From an uncultured Catenibacterium sp. (GTDB lineage Bacteria > Bacillota_I > Bacilli_A > Erysipelotrichales > Coprobacillaceae), in the NCBI GenBank assembly GCA_900540685.1, contig UQGS01000007.1, positions 1-64,000 of the forward strand: a DNA stretch of 64,000 nucleotides, in the 5' to 3' direction. Below, one piece after another: positions 25,717 through 34,151 of this stretch. The notes under the pieces were generated by a model. The model searched no databases. It was not told the DNA's origin and worked only from the letters and a program-made list of their open reading frames with translations. Position 1 is the stretch's first letter, and the number at the start of each line of letters is the position of its first letter. The position numbers and the translations under genes are program-made.

Positions 25717-28041
25717 TTACTTTACCAATGCATTTTCTAAAACAGTATCAATATGATCTGCTGTGATGATAGTAAGATCTTTTCTTACTGACTCTGGAAT
25801 ATCATCAATATCCTTCGCATTGTCCTTAGGAATAATGATTGTAGAAATACCAGAACGATGAGCAGAAATAGATTTTTCTTTTAATCCACCAATCGGTAAT
25901 ACATTACCAGTTAATGTCACTTCACCTGTCATTGCGACATCATCACGTACAGGCTTTTGTGTAAAGGCAGAATAGATAGCAGTTGTTAAAGTAACACCCG
26001 CACTTGGACCGTCCTTCTTCACTGCCCCTTCAGGTACATGAATATGAATATCCTGCTTATCAAAATCAATATCTTTTAAGCTATACTTATCAGCATGTGC
26101 CTTAAGATAGTCTAAAGCGATTGATGCGGATTCCTTCATGACATCACCTAACTGACCAGTCACAATGAATTTACCACTGCCCTTGAAATGATTAACTTCA
26201 ATTGGAAGAATATCTCCACCAAACTGAGTCCACGCTAAACCAGTCACAACACCTACCTGAGGTTTAGGCTGTTTCTTAGTATGATCAAATGGTGCTTTAC
26301 CTAGTAATTCTTCTAGGTCTTTTACTTCTACAACAACACGGTCTGTTGTCTTCTTAAGAATCTTTAAGACTGATTTTCTACATATAGCAGCAATAAGTCT
26401 TTCTAACTGACGTACACCAGCTTCTCTTGTATAGTGTCTAATCACATACATGAATGCTTCATCAGTAATAGTTAACTGTTCATCAGTTAAACCATGATTC
26501 TTAAGTTCTTTCTTAAGCAGATGATCTTTCGCAATCATCTGTTTTTCCTGTTCTGTATATGAAGATAATTCAATGATTTCTAATCTATCGCGTAATGGTT
26601 CAGGAATACCACCTAAATCATTGGCAGTTGCAATAAATAGAACCTGTGATAAATCATATGGTTCTTCGATATAGTTATCTGAGAACATAGAATTCTGTTC
26701 AGGATCTAATACTTCAAGCATTGCGCTTGTAGGATCACCCTTATAGTCACTTGCCATCTTATCAATTTCATCAAGTAAGAAGACAGGGTTCATAACACCT
26801 GCTTTTTTCATACCCTGAATAATACGACCTGGCATAGAACCTAAATAAGTTCTGCGATGTCCTCTGATTTCTGATTCATCAGTGACACCACCTAAAGAAA
26901 TCTTTACAAACTTACGATCTAATGCACGCGCAATAGACTTAGAAATAGAAGTCTTACCAACACCTGGTGGACCAACTAAACAGATAATAGGCGCCTTTAA
27001 AGAATGAGTCATTTGTTTTACAGCAAGCTGTTCTACAATTCTTTCTTTAGGTTTCTTTAAACCAAAATGGTCTTCATCAAGAATTCTCTCTACTTTTGTA
27101 ATATCCTGATTATCTTCAGTCATTTCAAACCAAGGAAGCTTAGTCATCCAGTCAAGATAAGTACGTACCACATTGGCTTCTGGTGAAGTAGAAGGCATCA
27201 TTTCATAACGTGCTAACTCTTCAGTCAACTTATCTTTCACATTCTGAGGATAAGGATTATCCTTGATCATAGAACGGAATCTTTCAACTTCATCCTCACC
27301 ATTAGGTGTATCACCTAATTCTTCTTTAATCGCTTTAAGTTTTTCTCTTAAATAGAATTCCTTCTGGTTTTCATCAATACTCTTCTTTACACGATTATTG
27401 ATAGAATTTTCAATCTCATTAATAGCCTTTTCTTTCTGCATACTTGCAAGAACTAATAAAAGACGTTTATTGATATCAGGCTCAGCTAAAATCTTTTCTC
27501 TTTCAACAAGGTCAGAGTTGATATAATGACCGATTGTATCAGCGAGTTCACTTGCTGATAAGCCCTGAGTAATATTTGAAATCAATTCTCTAGGTAAAAG
27601 CTGACTTGCACCATTCATTGACTGCATCTGTTCAGTAATTTTACGCACTAAAGCGATTTCTTCATTTTGATCACCATAGATATCTTCTAAATAGCGTACC
27701 TTTGCATAATAGCATTCACCTTCAGTATAAAGTGATTCTAATTCAACACGCTTTTCACCTACTACTGTAAGCTTGATAGTACCATGATTATCTTTTTTAA
27801 TACGTTTTGTAATCTTACAAAGTGTGGCATGGTGATAAACCATGTCAAAATTGATTTCTTCTTCTAAAGGATGGATCTGTGATACTAATACGATATTAGA
27901 ATCATGCTGACTTACAGCTAAATCCATTGCATTTAAGGAAAATGTACGTCCTACATCTAGAGACAATTCATGTCCTGGAAATACAAGCATACCACGCGTA
28001 CAAATAACAGGAAGATCAACTGTTACATTTAAATTTTCCAT
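25717..28041 (-). CDS. lon: ATP-dependent protease Lon
   Basis: Cytoplasmic AAA+ serine protease degrading misfolded and regulatory proteins. At 774 residues it has the N-terminal substrate domain (1-200), AAA+ module with CLVGPPGVGKTS (about 350-360) and VFLLDEIDKM, and a C-terminal protease domain. There PEGAVKKDGPSAGVT holds the catalytic Ser (about 680), with Lys about 42 residues later in GGLKEKSISA. It lies between tig and engB. No clear CIRCE or CtsR site is seen in the 44-base gap before it, so it may depend on read-through past the tig terminator. Confidence 0.98.
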   Translation of the reverse strand: MENLNVTVDLPVICTRGMLVFPGHELSLDVGRTFSLNAMDLAVSQHDSNIVLVSQIHPLEEEINFDMVYHHATLCKITKRIKKDNHGTIKLTVVGEKRVELESLYTEGECYYAKVRYLEDIYGDQNEEIALVRKITEQMQSMNGASQLLPRELISNITQGLSASELADTIGHYINSDLVEREKILAEPDINKRLLLVLASMQKEKAINEIENSINNRVKKSIDENQKEFYLREKLKAIKEELGDTPNGEDEVERFRSMIKDNPYPQNVKDKLTEELARYEMMPSTSPEANVVRTYLDWMTKLPWFEMTEDNQDITKVERILDEDHFGLKKPKERIVEQLAVKQMTHSLKAPIICLVGPPGVGKTSISKSIARALDRKFVKISLGGVTDESEIRGHRRTYLGSMPGRIIQGMKKAGVMNPVFLLDEIDKMASDYKGDPTSAMLEVLDPEQNSMFSDNYIEEPYDLSQVLFIATANDLGGIPEPLRDRLEIIELSSYTEQEKQMIAKDHLLKKELKNHGLTDEQLTITDEAFMYVIRHYTREAGVRQLERLIAAICRKSVLKILKKTTDRVVVEVKDLEELLGKAPFDHTKKQPKPQVGVVTGLAWTQFGGDILPIEVNHFKGSGKFIVTGQLGDVMKESASIALDYLKAHADKYSLKDIDFDKQDIHIHVPEGAVKKDGPSAGVTLTTAIYSAFTQKPVRDDVAMTGEVTLTGNVLPIGGLKEKSISAHRSGISTIIIPKDNAKDIDDIPESVRKDLTIITADHIDTVLENALVK

Positions 28042-28058
28042 AACCTATTTCTCCTTTC

Positions 28059-28091
28059 TTAGAAAAAATAAGACGCGTAGGCGTCTTATTT
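28059..28091 (-). terminator. Terminator of tig
   Basis: An 11-bp perfect stem AAATAAGACGC/GCGTCTTATTT with a 4-base loop (28066-28091), extended by T residues on the minus strand. It overlaps the tig stop and lies upstream of lon, so any lon transcript from tig must read through. Confidence 0.8.
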
Positions 28092-29366
28092 CACATTATC
28101 TTTAATTAACTGAAGAGCCTTTCTATGAGTTAAATCACCCTTTAATACATATTCCTGACCACCAAGAACCTTCTTAACTTCTTCAAGTGGCATGTTGTAG
28201 TATGTAGCGATTTCTTTCATTTCATCTTCCATTTCTGCATCAGTCACTTCAATGTTTTCTGCCTTAACGATTTCATCGAGGATTAAGTTTAACTTAACTC
28301 TTTCTTCAGCCTGATCCTTAACATCAGCCTTGATATCATCCATTGTCTTACCAGTCATCTGAGTGTATAATTCAATGTTTAATCCCTGCTGTGATAAGTT
28401 CTGGTTGATTTCGTTAATGATGTTCATAACTTCGCTATCAACCATTGCTTCTGGTACATCAAATGTGTTGTTAGCAACAACAGCCTTAATTACTTCTTCA
28501 TTGAACTTGTTTTCAGCTTCAGCCTTCTTCATAGTTCTGATCTGATCTTTGATCTTTTCCTGTAACTGTTCTAATGTTTCAACACCTTCGATGTTAACAT
28601 CCTTAGCTAATTCATCATCAATTTCAGGTAATACCTTAGCTTTGATTTCATGAACTTTAACCTTAAATACTACTTCAGCACCTGCTAAATCAGCTGCATG
28701 ATATTCTTCAGGGAAAGTTAAATTGATTTCTTTTTCTTCACCAGCAGCCATACCAACTAGACCTTCTTCAAATCCAGGGATGAATGAGTGAGAACCGATT
28801 TCAAGTGAATAGTTTTCTGCTTTTCCGCCTTCAAAAGCAACACCATCTTTGAAACCTTCATAATCGATAACAGCTGTATCGCCTTCTTCAACTGTTCCTT
28901 CTTCTTTAACAACTAATTCAGCGAACTGCTTCTGGTAGTCATTTAATCTTTCTTCAACATCTTTCTTAGTTACTCTAACCTGAGCTTTCTTAACATCTAA
29001 TCCCTTGTATTCACCTAATTCGAATTCAGGTCTTACTGGGCAAGTGAATGTTACTTCTAATTCAGTTTCAGTAGACTTAACGATGTTTGCAGTTGGCTGA
29101 GCAACTGGATTTACATTGTTGTCGATGAAGATCTTAGCATAGTTTTCAGTTAAGATTTCTTCAACAGCCTGTTCTCTGATTGCTTTAGCACCAATCTTAG
29201 CTTTGATTAAGCTCTTTGGAGCATGACCCTTTCTGAAACCGTCTAACTTAGCTGAACCAGCTAACTTATTTAAAGCCTTTTCCTGAGCTGCTGCCCATTC
29301 TTCTGTATCGAAAACGGCTTTGATTTCAACCATTGATTTCTCAAGTTTTTTAACTTCTGTATTCAT
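28086..29366 (-). CDS. tig: Trigger factor
   Basis: Ribosome-associated chaperone and peptidyl-prolyl isomerase. The 426-residue protein has the ribosome-docking motif LDGFRKGHAPKSLI (about 38-52), an FKBP-like domain (about 155-245; EGDTAVIDYEGFKDGVAFEGG, 20+ residues not quoted in full) and the helical C-terminal arms. An AAGGAG site and a consensus promoter (29398-29426) precede it; it appears monocistronic. Confidence 0.97.
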   Translation of the reverse strand: MNTEVKKLEKSMVEIKAVFDTEEWAAAQEKALNKLAGSAKLDGFRKGHAPKSLIKAKIGAKAIREQAVEEILTENYAKIFIDNNVNPVAQPTANIVKSTETELEVTFTCPVRPEFELGEYKGLDVKKAQVRVTKKDVEERLNDYQKQFAELVVKEEGTVEEGDTAVIDYEGFKDGVAFEGGKAENYSLEIGSHSFIPGFEEGLVGMAAGEEKEINLTFPEEYHAADLAGAEVVFKVKVHEIKAKVLPEIDDELAKDVNIEGVETLEQLQEKIKDQIRTMKKAEAENKFNEEVIKAVVANNTFDVPEAMVDSEVMNIINEINQNLSQQGLNIELYTQMTGKTMDDIKADVKDQAEERVKLNLILDEIVKAENIEVTDAEMEDEMKEIATYYNMPLEEVKKVLGGQEYVLKGDLTHRKALQLIKDNVK

Positions 29367-29397
29367 TTCTTAATCTCCTTTACTATTTGCAATTGCT

Positions 29398-29426
29398 ATT
29401 ATACATGAAAGATTCATGCAATGCAA
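29398..29426 (-). promoter_or_regulatory. Promoter of tig
   Basis: TTGCAT (29421-29426), 17-base spacer, TATAAT (29398-29403) on the minus strand, 31 bases before the tig start. TGCATGAATCTTTCATG in the spacer is partly palindromic. Confidence 0.75.
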
Positions 29427-29430
29427 CAAT

Positions 29431-30354
29431 TTAACACTCTAATTGTTTGAGTGCTAATATTTCTTTTTCTACGTCTGATAAATCGCAATTGTAATCAATT
29501 TCGATATCAGATGGATCGACTGGCATATTCTGTAAAGTCGCAACATAATAGTGTATAGTTGCTGCTACTAGATCACAGTCTTCTGGCATAATATCCTTAG
29601 GATAGAGAGTGTAAAGATAATATTCCAGATAATCGAGACATTGTGAGAGAAGCGTAGGATTATCATCTTCTAATACTCTTGAAAGAGATCTACCAATTAA
29701 TGTATAACATTCTCTTTCTAATACTAAAGGACTATAAGATCCATTAAAATAATATGTCTCATCACCCTTTACAACAGTGAATTCTTCATCGACCTGCTGA
29801 TCAATCAGAATTTCCATAATAAGTGTCTTTGCGAAAGATGACTTATGAGGATTTTCTAAAAATCTTGATACTTCAGGTATGATCATACGGATGTTTAACT
29901 GCTGTAATTGATCAAGTGCCATATAGATGAGATCATCATTCACTTCATCTCTATCAAGTAAACGTCCAATTTCCTGTGCAGACATAATGGTACTCTTGTT
30001 TTCAAGCTGGTAATTCTTTTCCTGCTTCATAAGAATAATTTCATCATAAACTGCATTAAATAAGTTTTCATACTGTTGAGGGATATAAGGCATTGATAAT
30101 TCTTCAATAAGAATATTGATTGCCTGTTCATATTCTTCAAGTTCTTTTAAAGCATTTAAATATAAAGCAGTCACTTCATAATAAGTGTTATTGGCCTGCA
30201 TTTTAGCAACGGCCCCTTCCTGCATACATCTTTGATAATCTTCTAATGCATTCAAGCATACAAGACGATAATATCTAGTCATCTCATCATCCATATCTGT
30301 TAAACGACTTAATGCGACTTGATACTGGCCTTCTTCAATAAGTTCTTCTATCAT
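29431..30354 (-). CDS. TPR-like helical protein (DUF3196-type)
   Basis: A 307-residue soluble protein. The N-terminal half shows repeating helical pairs of tetratricopeptide type (EEGQYQVALSRLTDMDDE, LNALKELEEYEQAINILIEE). The C-terminal half is helical and rich in acidic residues. From memory it resembles the DUF3196 proteins of Erysipelotrichales; no function is established. The likely start at 30354 lacks a good ribosome binding site: the upstream bases GTGGCAGGCAAAC run straight into the right inverted repeat of the IS607 element, 17 bases away. The native promoter and possibly the first codons may have been displaced. Confidence 0.8.
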   Translation of the reverse strand: MIEELIEEGQYQVALSRLTDMDDEMTRYYRLVCLNALEDYQRCMQEGAVAKMQANNTYYEVTALYLNALKELEEYEQAINILIEELSMPYIPQQYENLFNAVYDEIILMKQEKNYQLENKSTIMSAQEIGRLLDRDEVNDDLIYMALDQLQQLNIRMIIPEVSRFLENPHKSSFAKTLIMEILIDQQVDEEFTVVKGDETYYFNGSYSPLVLERECYTLIGRSLSRVLEDDNPTLLSQCLDYLEYYLYTLYPKDIMPEDCDLVAATIHYYVATLQNMPVDPSDIEIDYNCDLSDVEKEILALKQLEC

Positions 30355-30370
30355 GTTTGCCTGCCACTCA

Positions 30371-30383
30371 AATGTGATTAAAT
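30371..30383. repeat. Right 13-bp inverted repeat of the IS607-like element
   Basis: AATGTGATTAAAT on the plus strand, the exact complement of 32241-32253, lying at the tnpB 3' side of the element. Confidence 0.7.
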
Positions 30384-30560
30384 ATACTCACATCGAGATA
30401 ATGTAAGTTCTCACGAACATTACTTACTATGTCATCGTGTATGCTTTGGATTGACCGAAATCATATCTACTCACAAGTTCTAGTACACTTCATAGTCGTA
30501 AATTCCCGAAATAGCCTTCGGTACACACCTACGCTTGCGTTTGTTTATGCAACTTCGTAA
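30384..30560 (-). ncRNA. Candidate omega (guide) RNA of TnpB
   Basis: The 160 bases between the tnpB stop and the right repeat have no open frame. Local stems are visible on the minus strand (for example ACCGAAGGCTATTTCGG). TnpB proteins use a guide RNA made from the 3' end of tnpB and the element's right end, with the guide lying beyond the end. By position this region is the candidate; the guide would then be drawn from the start of the TPR-like gene. No conserved structure was computed. Confidence 0.45.
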
Positions 30561-31708
30561 GTTGTAGCATCTCTCAGATTAAGTGCAGCATTGAAATCTC
30601 TGTCTTCGATATAACCACAATCACATCTGAAAACTCTATCTGAAAGATTTAAATCTTTCTTGATACTTTTACAGCAATGACATGTCTTAGATGATGGGAA
30701 CCATCTATCTACAACTCGAAGTTCAATTCCATTCTCTTTGCATTTAGCTTCAAGCTTTGTTTTAAATTCATAAAACTTCTGCGAAGCAACTGCCTTTGAA
30801 AGATGCTTGTTCTTCATCATTCCTGATACGTTTAGATCTTCAATCGTTATATAAGATGGCTTGGTTTTCACTATCTCTGCGATTATCTTATTGATGTAAT
30901 CAGTACGAATATTGTCAATTCTATGATGAAGCTTCTGTATCTTAAGCCTTTGTTTTTGTATATTTCTTTTTTGAGTGGACCCTCCTTTCTTTAGATTTTT
31001 ATACTTTCGAGACAGACCTCTCTGTTCTCGAGCAAGCTTTTTTTCAAGTTTCCTTAATCTGGCAGATTTATTGATGTTCTTATAAGTCTTGCCATTAGAG
31101 ACAATCGCAAAGTCCTTTAATCCAAGGTCAATGCCAATTCCTTCACTGGAATTACTTGCTATCCTTTTATCTGGGATTTCTATAAGAACTGAAACATAGT
31201 ATCTGTCAGCTTTTATTGAGACATGACCGCTCTTAATTACGTATCCATCTTTTGTAGTTGGAATATATCCTTTCTCTTTGATGCGTACCCAGCCAAGTGA
31301 CGGAATCTTGATTCTGTGTCTTTCGCAATGACAATCTTTAGGATTATTCTTTACAAAATACATCTTCACATCAGATCTGCCTTTCTTCTTAAATTTTGGA
31401 AAGGCGCTCTTGTGATCAAAGAATCTTTTAAATGCGGTCTGTCCGTCATTTACTGCCTGTGTTACCGATTTTGAATAAGCTTCCTTGATCCAGGAATATT
31501 CTGGATGGCTCGGAAGAAACTCATTGTTGAGCCATACTCTAAACTGGTTGCTGCTCATAAACTTTTTGCCACTTTCATAAAGTTCCTTATTATGAGCAAG
31601 ATAGAAGTTATAGATAAATCTGCAAGTACCTATTGTTTTACGAATCCTGACTTTCTGCTCCTCTGTCGGATTTACTTCCGTCTTGAAACTCTTCAGCAAT
31701 TTCCTCAT
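30545..31708 (-). CDS. tnpB: TnpB RNA-guided endonuclease (IS607-associated)
   Basis: Full-length, 387 residues, no internal stops. The RuvC catalytic triad is present: Asp194 (GIGIDLGLKDF), Glu290 (YITIEDLNVSG) and Asp371 (DRDFNAALNL). The zinc ribbon cysteines are at 343/346 and 362/364. The N-terminus (EVNPTEEQKVRIRKTIGTCRFIYN in two parts) is the usual TnpB start. Known TnpB proteins cut DNA at a guide-matched site and promote element retention. The neighbouring recombinase is dead, so this gene persists without its transposase. The start codon has AAAGGG immediately adjacent, a poor spacing; translation may couple to tnpA remnants. Confidence 0.92.
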   Translation of the reverse strand: MRKLLKSFKTEVNPTEEQKVRIRKTIGTCRFIYNFYLAHNKELYESGKKFMSSNQFRVWLNNEFLPSHPEYSWIKEAYSKSVTQAVNDGQTAFKRFFDHKSAFPKFKKKGRSDVKMYFVKNNPKDCHCERHRIKIPSLGWVRIKEKGYIPTTKDGYVIKSGHVSIKADRYYVSVLIEIPDKRIASNSSEGIGIDLGLKDFAIVSNGKTYKNINKSARLRKLEKKLAREQRGLSRKYKNLKKGGSTQKRNIQKQRLKIQKLHHRIDNIRTDYINKIIAEIVKTKPSYITIEDLNVSGMMKNKHLSKAVASQKFYEFKTKLEAKCKENGIELRVVDRWFPSSKTCHCCKSIKKDLNLSDRVFRCDCGYIEDRDFNAALNLRDATTYEVA

Positions 31709-32208
31709 CCCTTTCTATCTGTTTTTTATACTTACGAAGCCCTTTGCAACCTGCAGGAAAACACATGAAGTATTGAAACAATATCCTGCATGAGTTCTTC
31801 ATCTGATTTCTAATCTAATTATAGAACAAATGGAAAATCCATGCATCAAGTTCAGCTTCATGAACGCCGTTTAATAGGCGTTAATAAAATTTAATTTTCA
31901 ATAGCCTATGGTTTGTGGGTATTCAAATTATATATTTGATTTTTGTTCCATTTACTTCATCTAATAAATCGTTACACGCTTTCCATAGTTTTCAATACAC
32001 TGGTCTACAATAATTCTTTTGCATTACAAAACTATCTTAAAATGTTACTTGATTTAGTAAATGATGATTATAAGTATAACCTATTAGTTTGGGTTCAGTT
32101 TGCCTTTAAAGTTCCTTCTCTATCTCAACGTTATAATATCTTAACAGATACGCCTAAAAGTTCAGCAAAATCCTTTGGTTTATAATTTGTGATATTTGAG
32201 GTGTTCAT
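31638..32208 (-). pseudogene. Decayed IS607 serine recombinase (tnpA)
   Basis: Minus-strand translation from ATG 32208 gives NYKPKDFAELLGVSVKIL, the MerR-like helix-turn-helix of IS607 TnpA. Stops follow where Gln, Trp and Arg are expected (CAA to TAA, TGG to TGA, CGA to TGA). Another frame gives NDLLDEVNGTKIKYII, matching the recombinase core, then a degenerate middle. SDEELMQDIVSILHVFSCR and, one frame over, RKYKKQIERDEEIAEEFQDG match the C-terminus, ending at 31638 inside tnpB. The many stops and frameshifts make it non-functional. Confidence 0.85.
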
Positions 32209-32240
32209 TTTAACGCTCTCCTTTGAGAGGATTTGAACAC

Positions 32241-32253
32241 ATTTAATCACATT
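32241..32253. repeat. Left 13-bp inverted repeat of the IS607-like element
   Basis: ATTTAATCACATT on the plus strand, the exact complement of 30371-30383, 33 bases upstream of the tnpA start. Confidence 0.7.
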
Positions 32254-32328
32254 AATCAATATATTTAGTTACTTATATTTGCCTCCTTGAGTTTTCATTT
32301 TATCAAAATTAGACTATCTGTCAACACA

Positions 32329-32356
32329 ATTAAAAAACCTTACAAAATGTAAGGTT
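32329..32356 (-). terminator. Terminator of pfkA
   Basis: AACCTTAC/GTAAGGTT stem with a 5-base loop (32336-32356), followed by TTTTAATT on the minus strand, 10 bases after the pfkA stop. Confidence 0.85.
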
Positions 32357-32365
32357 CTTGTCTTA

Positions 32366-33484
32366 TTATTCGTCACCAAATGATACGCCCATAGCCTTAG
32401 CAGCCTGAACAAGATCTCCATTAGGATCAACAAGCTTCTGTTTACCAAACTTCGCATCACCGATAACTTCTTCAAGTGAAGTATATTCCATGTTGCCACC
32501 CTTTAATGATACAACATTTCCAAATAATCCTTCATCAATCATAGAACATGCTTTATTACCAAATCTGATAGATAAGATTCTGTCATATGCATCAATATCA
32601 CCACCACGGATAATATGACCTGGGTTAACAGAACGTACTTCATGATTAGGAATCACTTTTTCTAGATCATCAGCTACCTTTGCAGCAAGTCCAGAATAAC
32701 GGATTGGGTCTGGTGAATCTTCTACGATCTTACCGATTGATTTAGTACCATCTGCATACTTCGCACCTTCAGCCACTGCAATAACAGTATATGGAAGACC
32801 TGCTTCATCACGTTTCTTAATTGCTTTCGCAATGTTTTCAATAGTAAATGGAATTTCAGGAATCAATACAACACCTGCATTACCAGCAAGACCTGCATAT
32901 AATGAAATCCATCCAGCTTCTCTTCCCATTAACTCACAGCAGATTACACGATGATGTGATTTTGCAGTAGTCTGAAGACGATCTACGAATTCAGTACCAA
33001 CACTCATCGCACTGATGAAACCATATGTTAAATCTGTAGAAGTTAAATCATTATCCATAGTCTTTGGAACACCAATGACATTAACGCCTTTTCTACTGAA
33101 ATCTCTTGCACTTGTTAATGTACCGTCACCACCTAATACAACTAATACATCAACACCGTCTTTCTTAAGATTTTCTACACCTACATCACTTACGTCTTTT
33201 CTTACTTTTCCACCATTTCCATCATCTACAAGATAATCGAATAGGTTATCCTTATTAGAACTATAAAGAATAGTTCCGCCTTCCTTATATATATCTTCTA
33301 CTTTATCTACAGTTAATTCCACATAATTATTATTATACAATCCACGATAACCATACACAAAGCCAATGACTTCCCAGTTATATTTTTCAATAGCGATTTT
33401 AGTGATTGTTCTTATAACCGCATTTAAACCTGGACAATCTCCTCCGCCTGATAATAGAGCTATTTTTTTAACTTTAGAATTCAT
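32366..33484 (-). CDS. pfkA: 6-phosphofructokinase (ATP-type group III)
   Basis: Phosphorylates fructose 6-phosphate in glycolysis. At 372 residues it is longer than the 320-residue Bacillus PfkA. Motifs are LSGGGDCPGLNAVIR (11-25), LGGDGT (117-122) and VPKTMDND (139-146). Gly in GGDGT (position 104 of E. coli) points to ATP rather than pyrophosphate, while Lys in PKTMDND is the residue seen in PPi-dependent and group III enzymes. I therefore favour an ATP-dependent group III enzyme. It is monocistronic; its promoter overlaps a perfect cre sequence, suggesting CcpA control. Confidence 0.93.
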   Translation of the reverse strand: MNSKVKKIALLSGGGDCPGLNAVIRTITKIAIEKYNWEVIGFVYGYRGLYNNNYVELTVDKVEDIYKEGGTILYSSNKDNLFDYLVDDGNGGKVRKDVSDVGVENLKKDGVDVLVVLGGDGTLTSARDFSRKGVNVIGVPKTMDNDLTSTDLTYGFISAMSVGTEFVDRLQTTAKSHHRVICCELMGREAGWISLYAGLAGNAGVVLIPEIPFTIENIAKAIKKRDEAGLPYTVIAVAEGAKYADGTKSIGKIVEDSPDPIRYSGLAAKVADDLEKVIPNHEVRSVNPGHIIRGGDIDAYDRILSIRFGNKACSMIDEGLFGNVVSLKGGNMEYTSLEEVIGDAKFGKQKLVDPNGDLVQAAKAMGVSFGDE

Positions 33485-33518
33485 GATATTTCCTCCTCTT
33501 ATGTAAATCCCACTCTCT

Positions 33519-33547
33519 ATTATAAATTAAACTGTTAGCGTTTTCAA
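33519..33547 (-). promoter_or_regulatory. Promoter of pfkA
   Basis: TTGAAA (33542-33547), 17-base spacer, TATAAT (33519-33524) on the minus strand. The -35 and the first part of the spacer are covered by a cre sequence. Confidence 0.8.
33533..33546 (-). promoter_or_regulatory. cre site (CcpA operator) in the pfkA promoter
   Basis: TGAAAACGCTAACA matches the catabolite-responsive element consensus TGAAARCGYTWWCA at every position. A degenerate second copy with core AAGCGCTT lies at 33555-33568, about two helical turns upstream. A CcpA homologue is encoded at 41.7-42.7 kb. Confidence 0.7.
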
Positions 33548-33576
33548 TATAAATATGAAGCGCTTACATATAAGTG

Positions 33577-33605
33577 CCAAAAAAAGAAGCCTATGATGGC
33601 TTCTT
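33577..33605 (-). terminator. Terminator of pnp-maf
   Basis: AAGAAGCC/GGCTTCTT stem with a 6-base loop (33584-33605), followed by TTTTT on the minus strand. It overlaps the maf stop codon. Confidence 0.85.
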
Positions 33606-34151
33606 GATTGTCTCAATCACTTCAATGACATGTTTGACAGGGAGTCCAATGACATTATCGATATCCCCCTGCACTTCTTCAACGAATTTTCCTGCAACGC
33701 CCTGAATCGCATAAGCGCCAGCCTTACCCTTCCATTCATCTATAGAAAGATAATCATCAATCATATCACTAATATCCTTAAAGGTTACCTTTGTTTCATC
33801 TATAAATGTAGTTACCTGATCCTTATAGAATACAGCCACTGATGTATATACGCTATGTGTATCATCACTTAAAGAATCAAGAATCTTTCTTGCTTCATCC
33901 ACGCTATATGCTTTTCCAATAATCTTATCATTATGATAGATTGTTGTATCAGCACTGATAACAATATCTTCAGGATACTTCTCATGAATAGAAATTCCTT
34001 TATCATAAGCAAGCTTCTTGAGTCTTTCTTCTATATTTAAAGAAGAATCAAGATATTCAGTAATAGAAGAGGCATCGATGATAAAATCAATGCCTTCTCT
34101 TTCAAGCAGTTCTTTTCGTCTAGGAGAAGTACTTGCAAGAATAATTTTCAT
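33591..34151 (-). CDS. maf: Maf-family nucleotide pyrophosphatase
   Basis: House-cleaning dTTP/UTP pyrophosphatase family. The 186-residue protein opens with IILASTSPRRKELLEREGI, the family signature. It also has ISADTTIYHNDKIIGKA and the C-terminal YAIQGVAGKFVEEVQGDIDNVIGLP region, in which the Gln of IQG and the acidic residues fit the substrate site. The start overlaps the pnp stop by one base (TAATG), so it is translated from the pnp transcript. Confidence 0.93.
   Translation of the reverse strand: MKIILASTSPRRKELLEREGIDFIIDASSITEYLDSSLNIEERLKKLAYDKGISIHEKYPEDIVISADTTIYHNDKIIGKAYSVDEARKILDSLSDDTHSVYTSVAVFYKDQVTTFIDETKVTFKDISDMIDDYLSIDEWKGKAGAYAIQGVAGKFVEEVQGDIDNVIGLPVKHVIEVIETIKKPS

Larger units (their letters stand above)
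30371..32253 (-). mobile_element. IS607-family element: intact tnpB, decayed tnpA
   Basis: About 1.88 kb bounded by a perfect 13-bp inverted repeat, AATGTGATTAAAT (30371-30383) and its complement (32241-32253). It holds, in minus-strand order, a serine-recombinase tnpA with stops and frameshifts, an intact tnpB whose start overlaps the tnpA end (the usual IS607 arrangement), and about 160 bases of non-coding 3' sequence. It lies between the pfkA terminator and the TPR-like gene. The boundary call assumes the inverted repeats are the element's ends. Confidence 0.75.

Noticed and set aside
31943..32185. Plus-strand 80-residue open frame in the tnpB upstream region
   Set aside because: It is the antisense of the decayed IS607 tnpA; the minus strand encodes the recognisable helix-turn-helix segment with stops.
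32366..33484. Pyrophosphate-dependent phosphofructokinase
   Set aside because: GGDGT has Gly, not the Asp of PPi enzymes; the Lys in PKTMDND alone is not enough.
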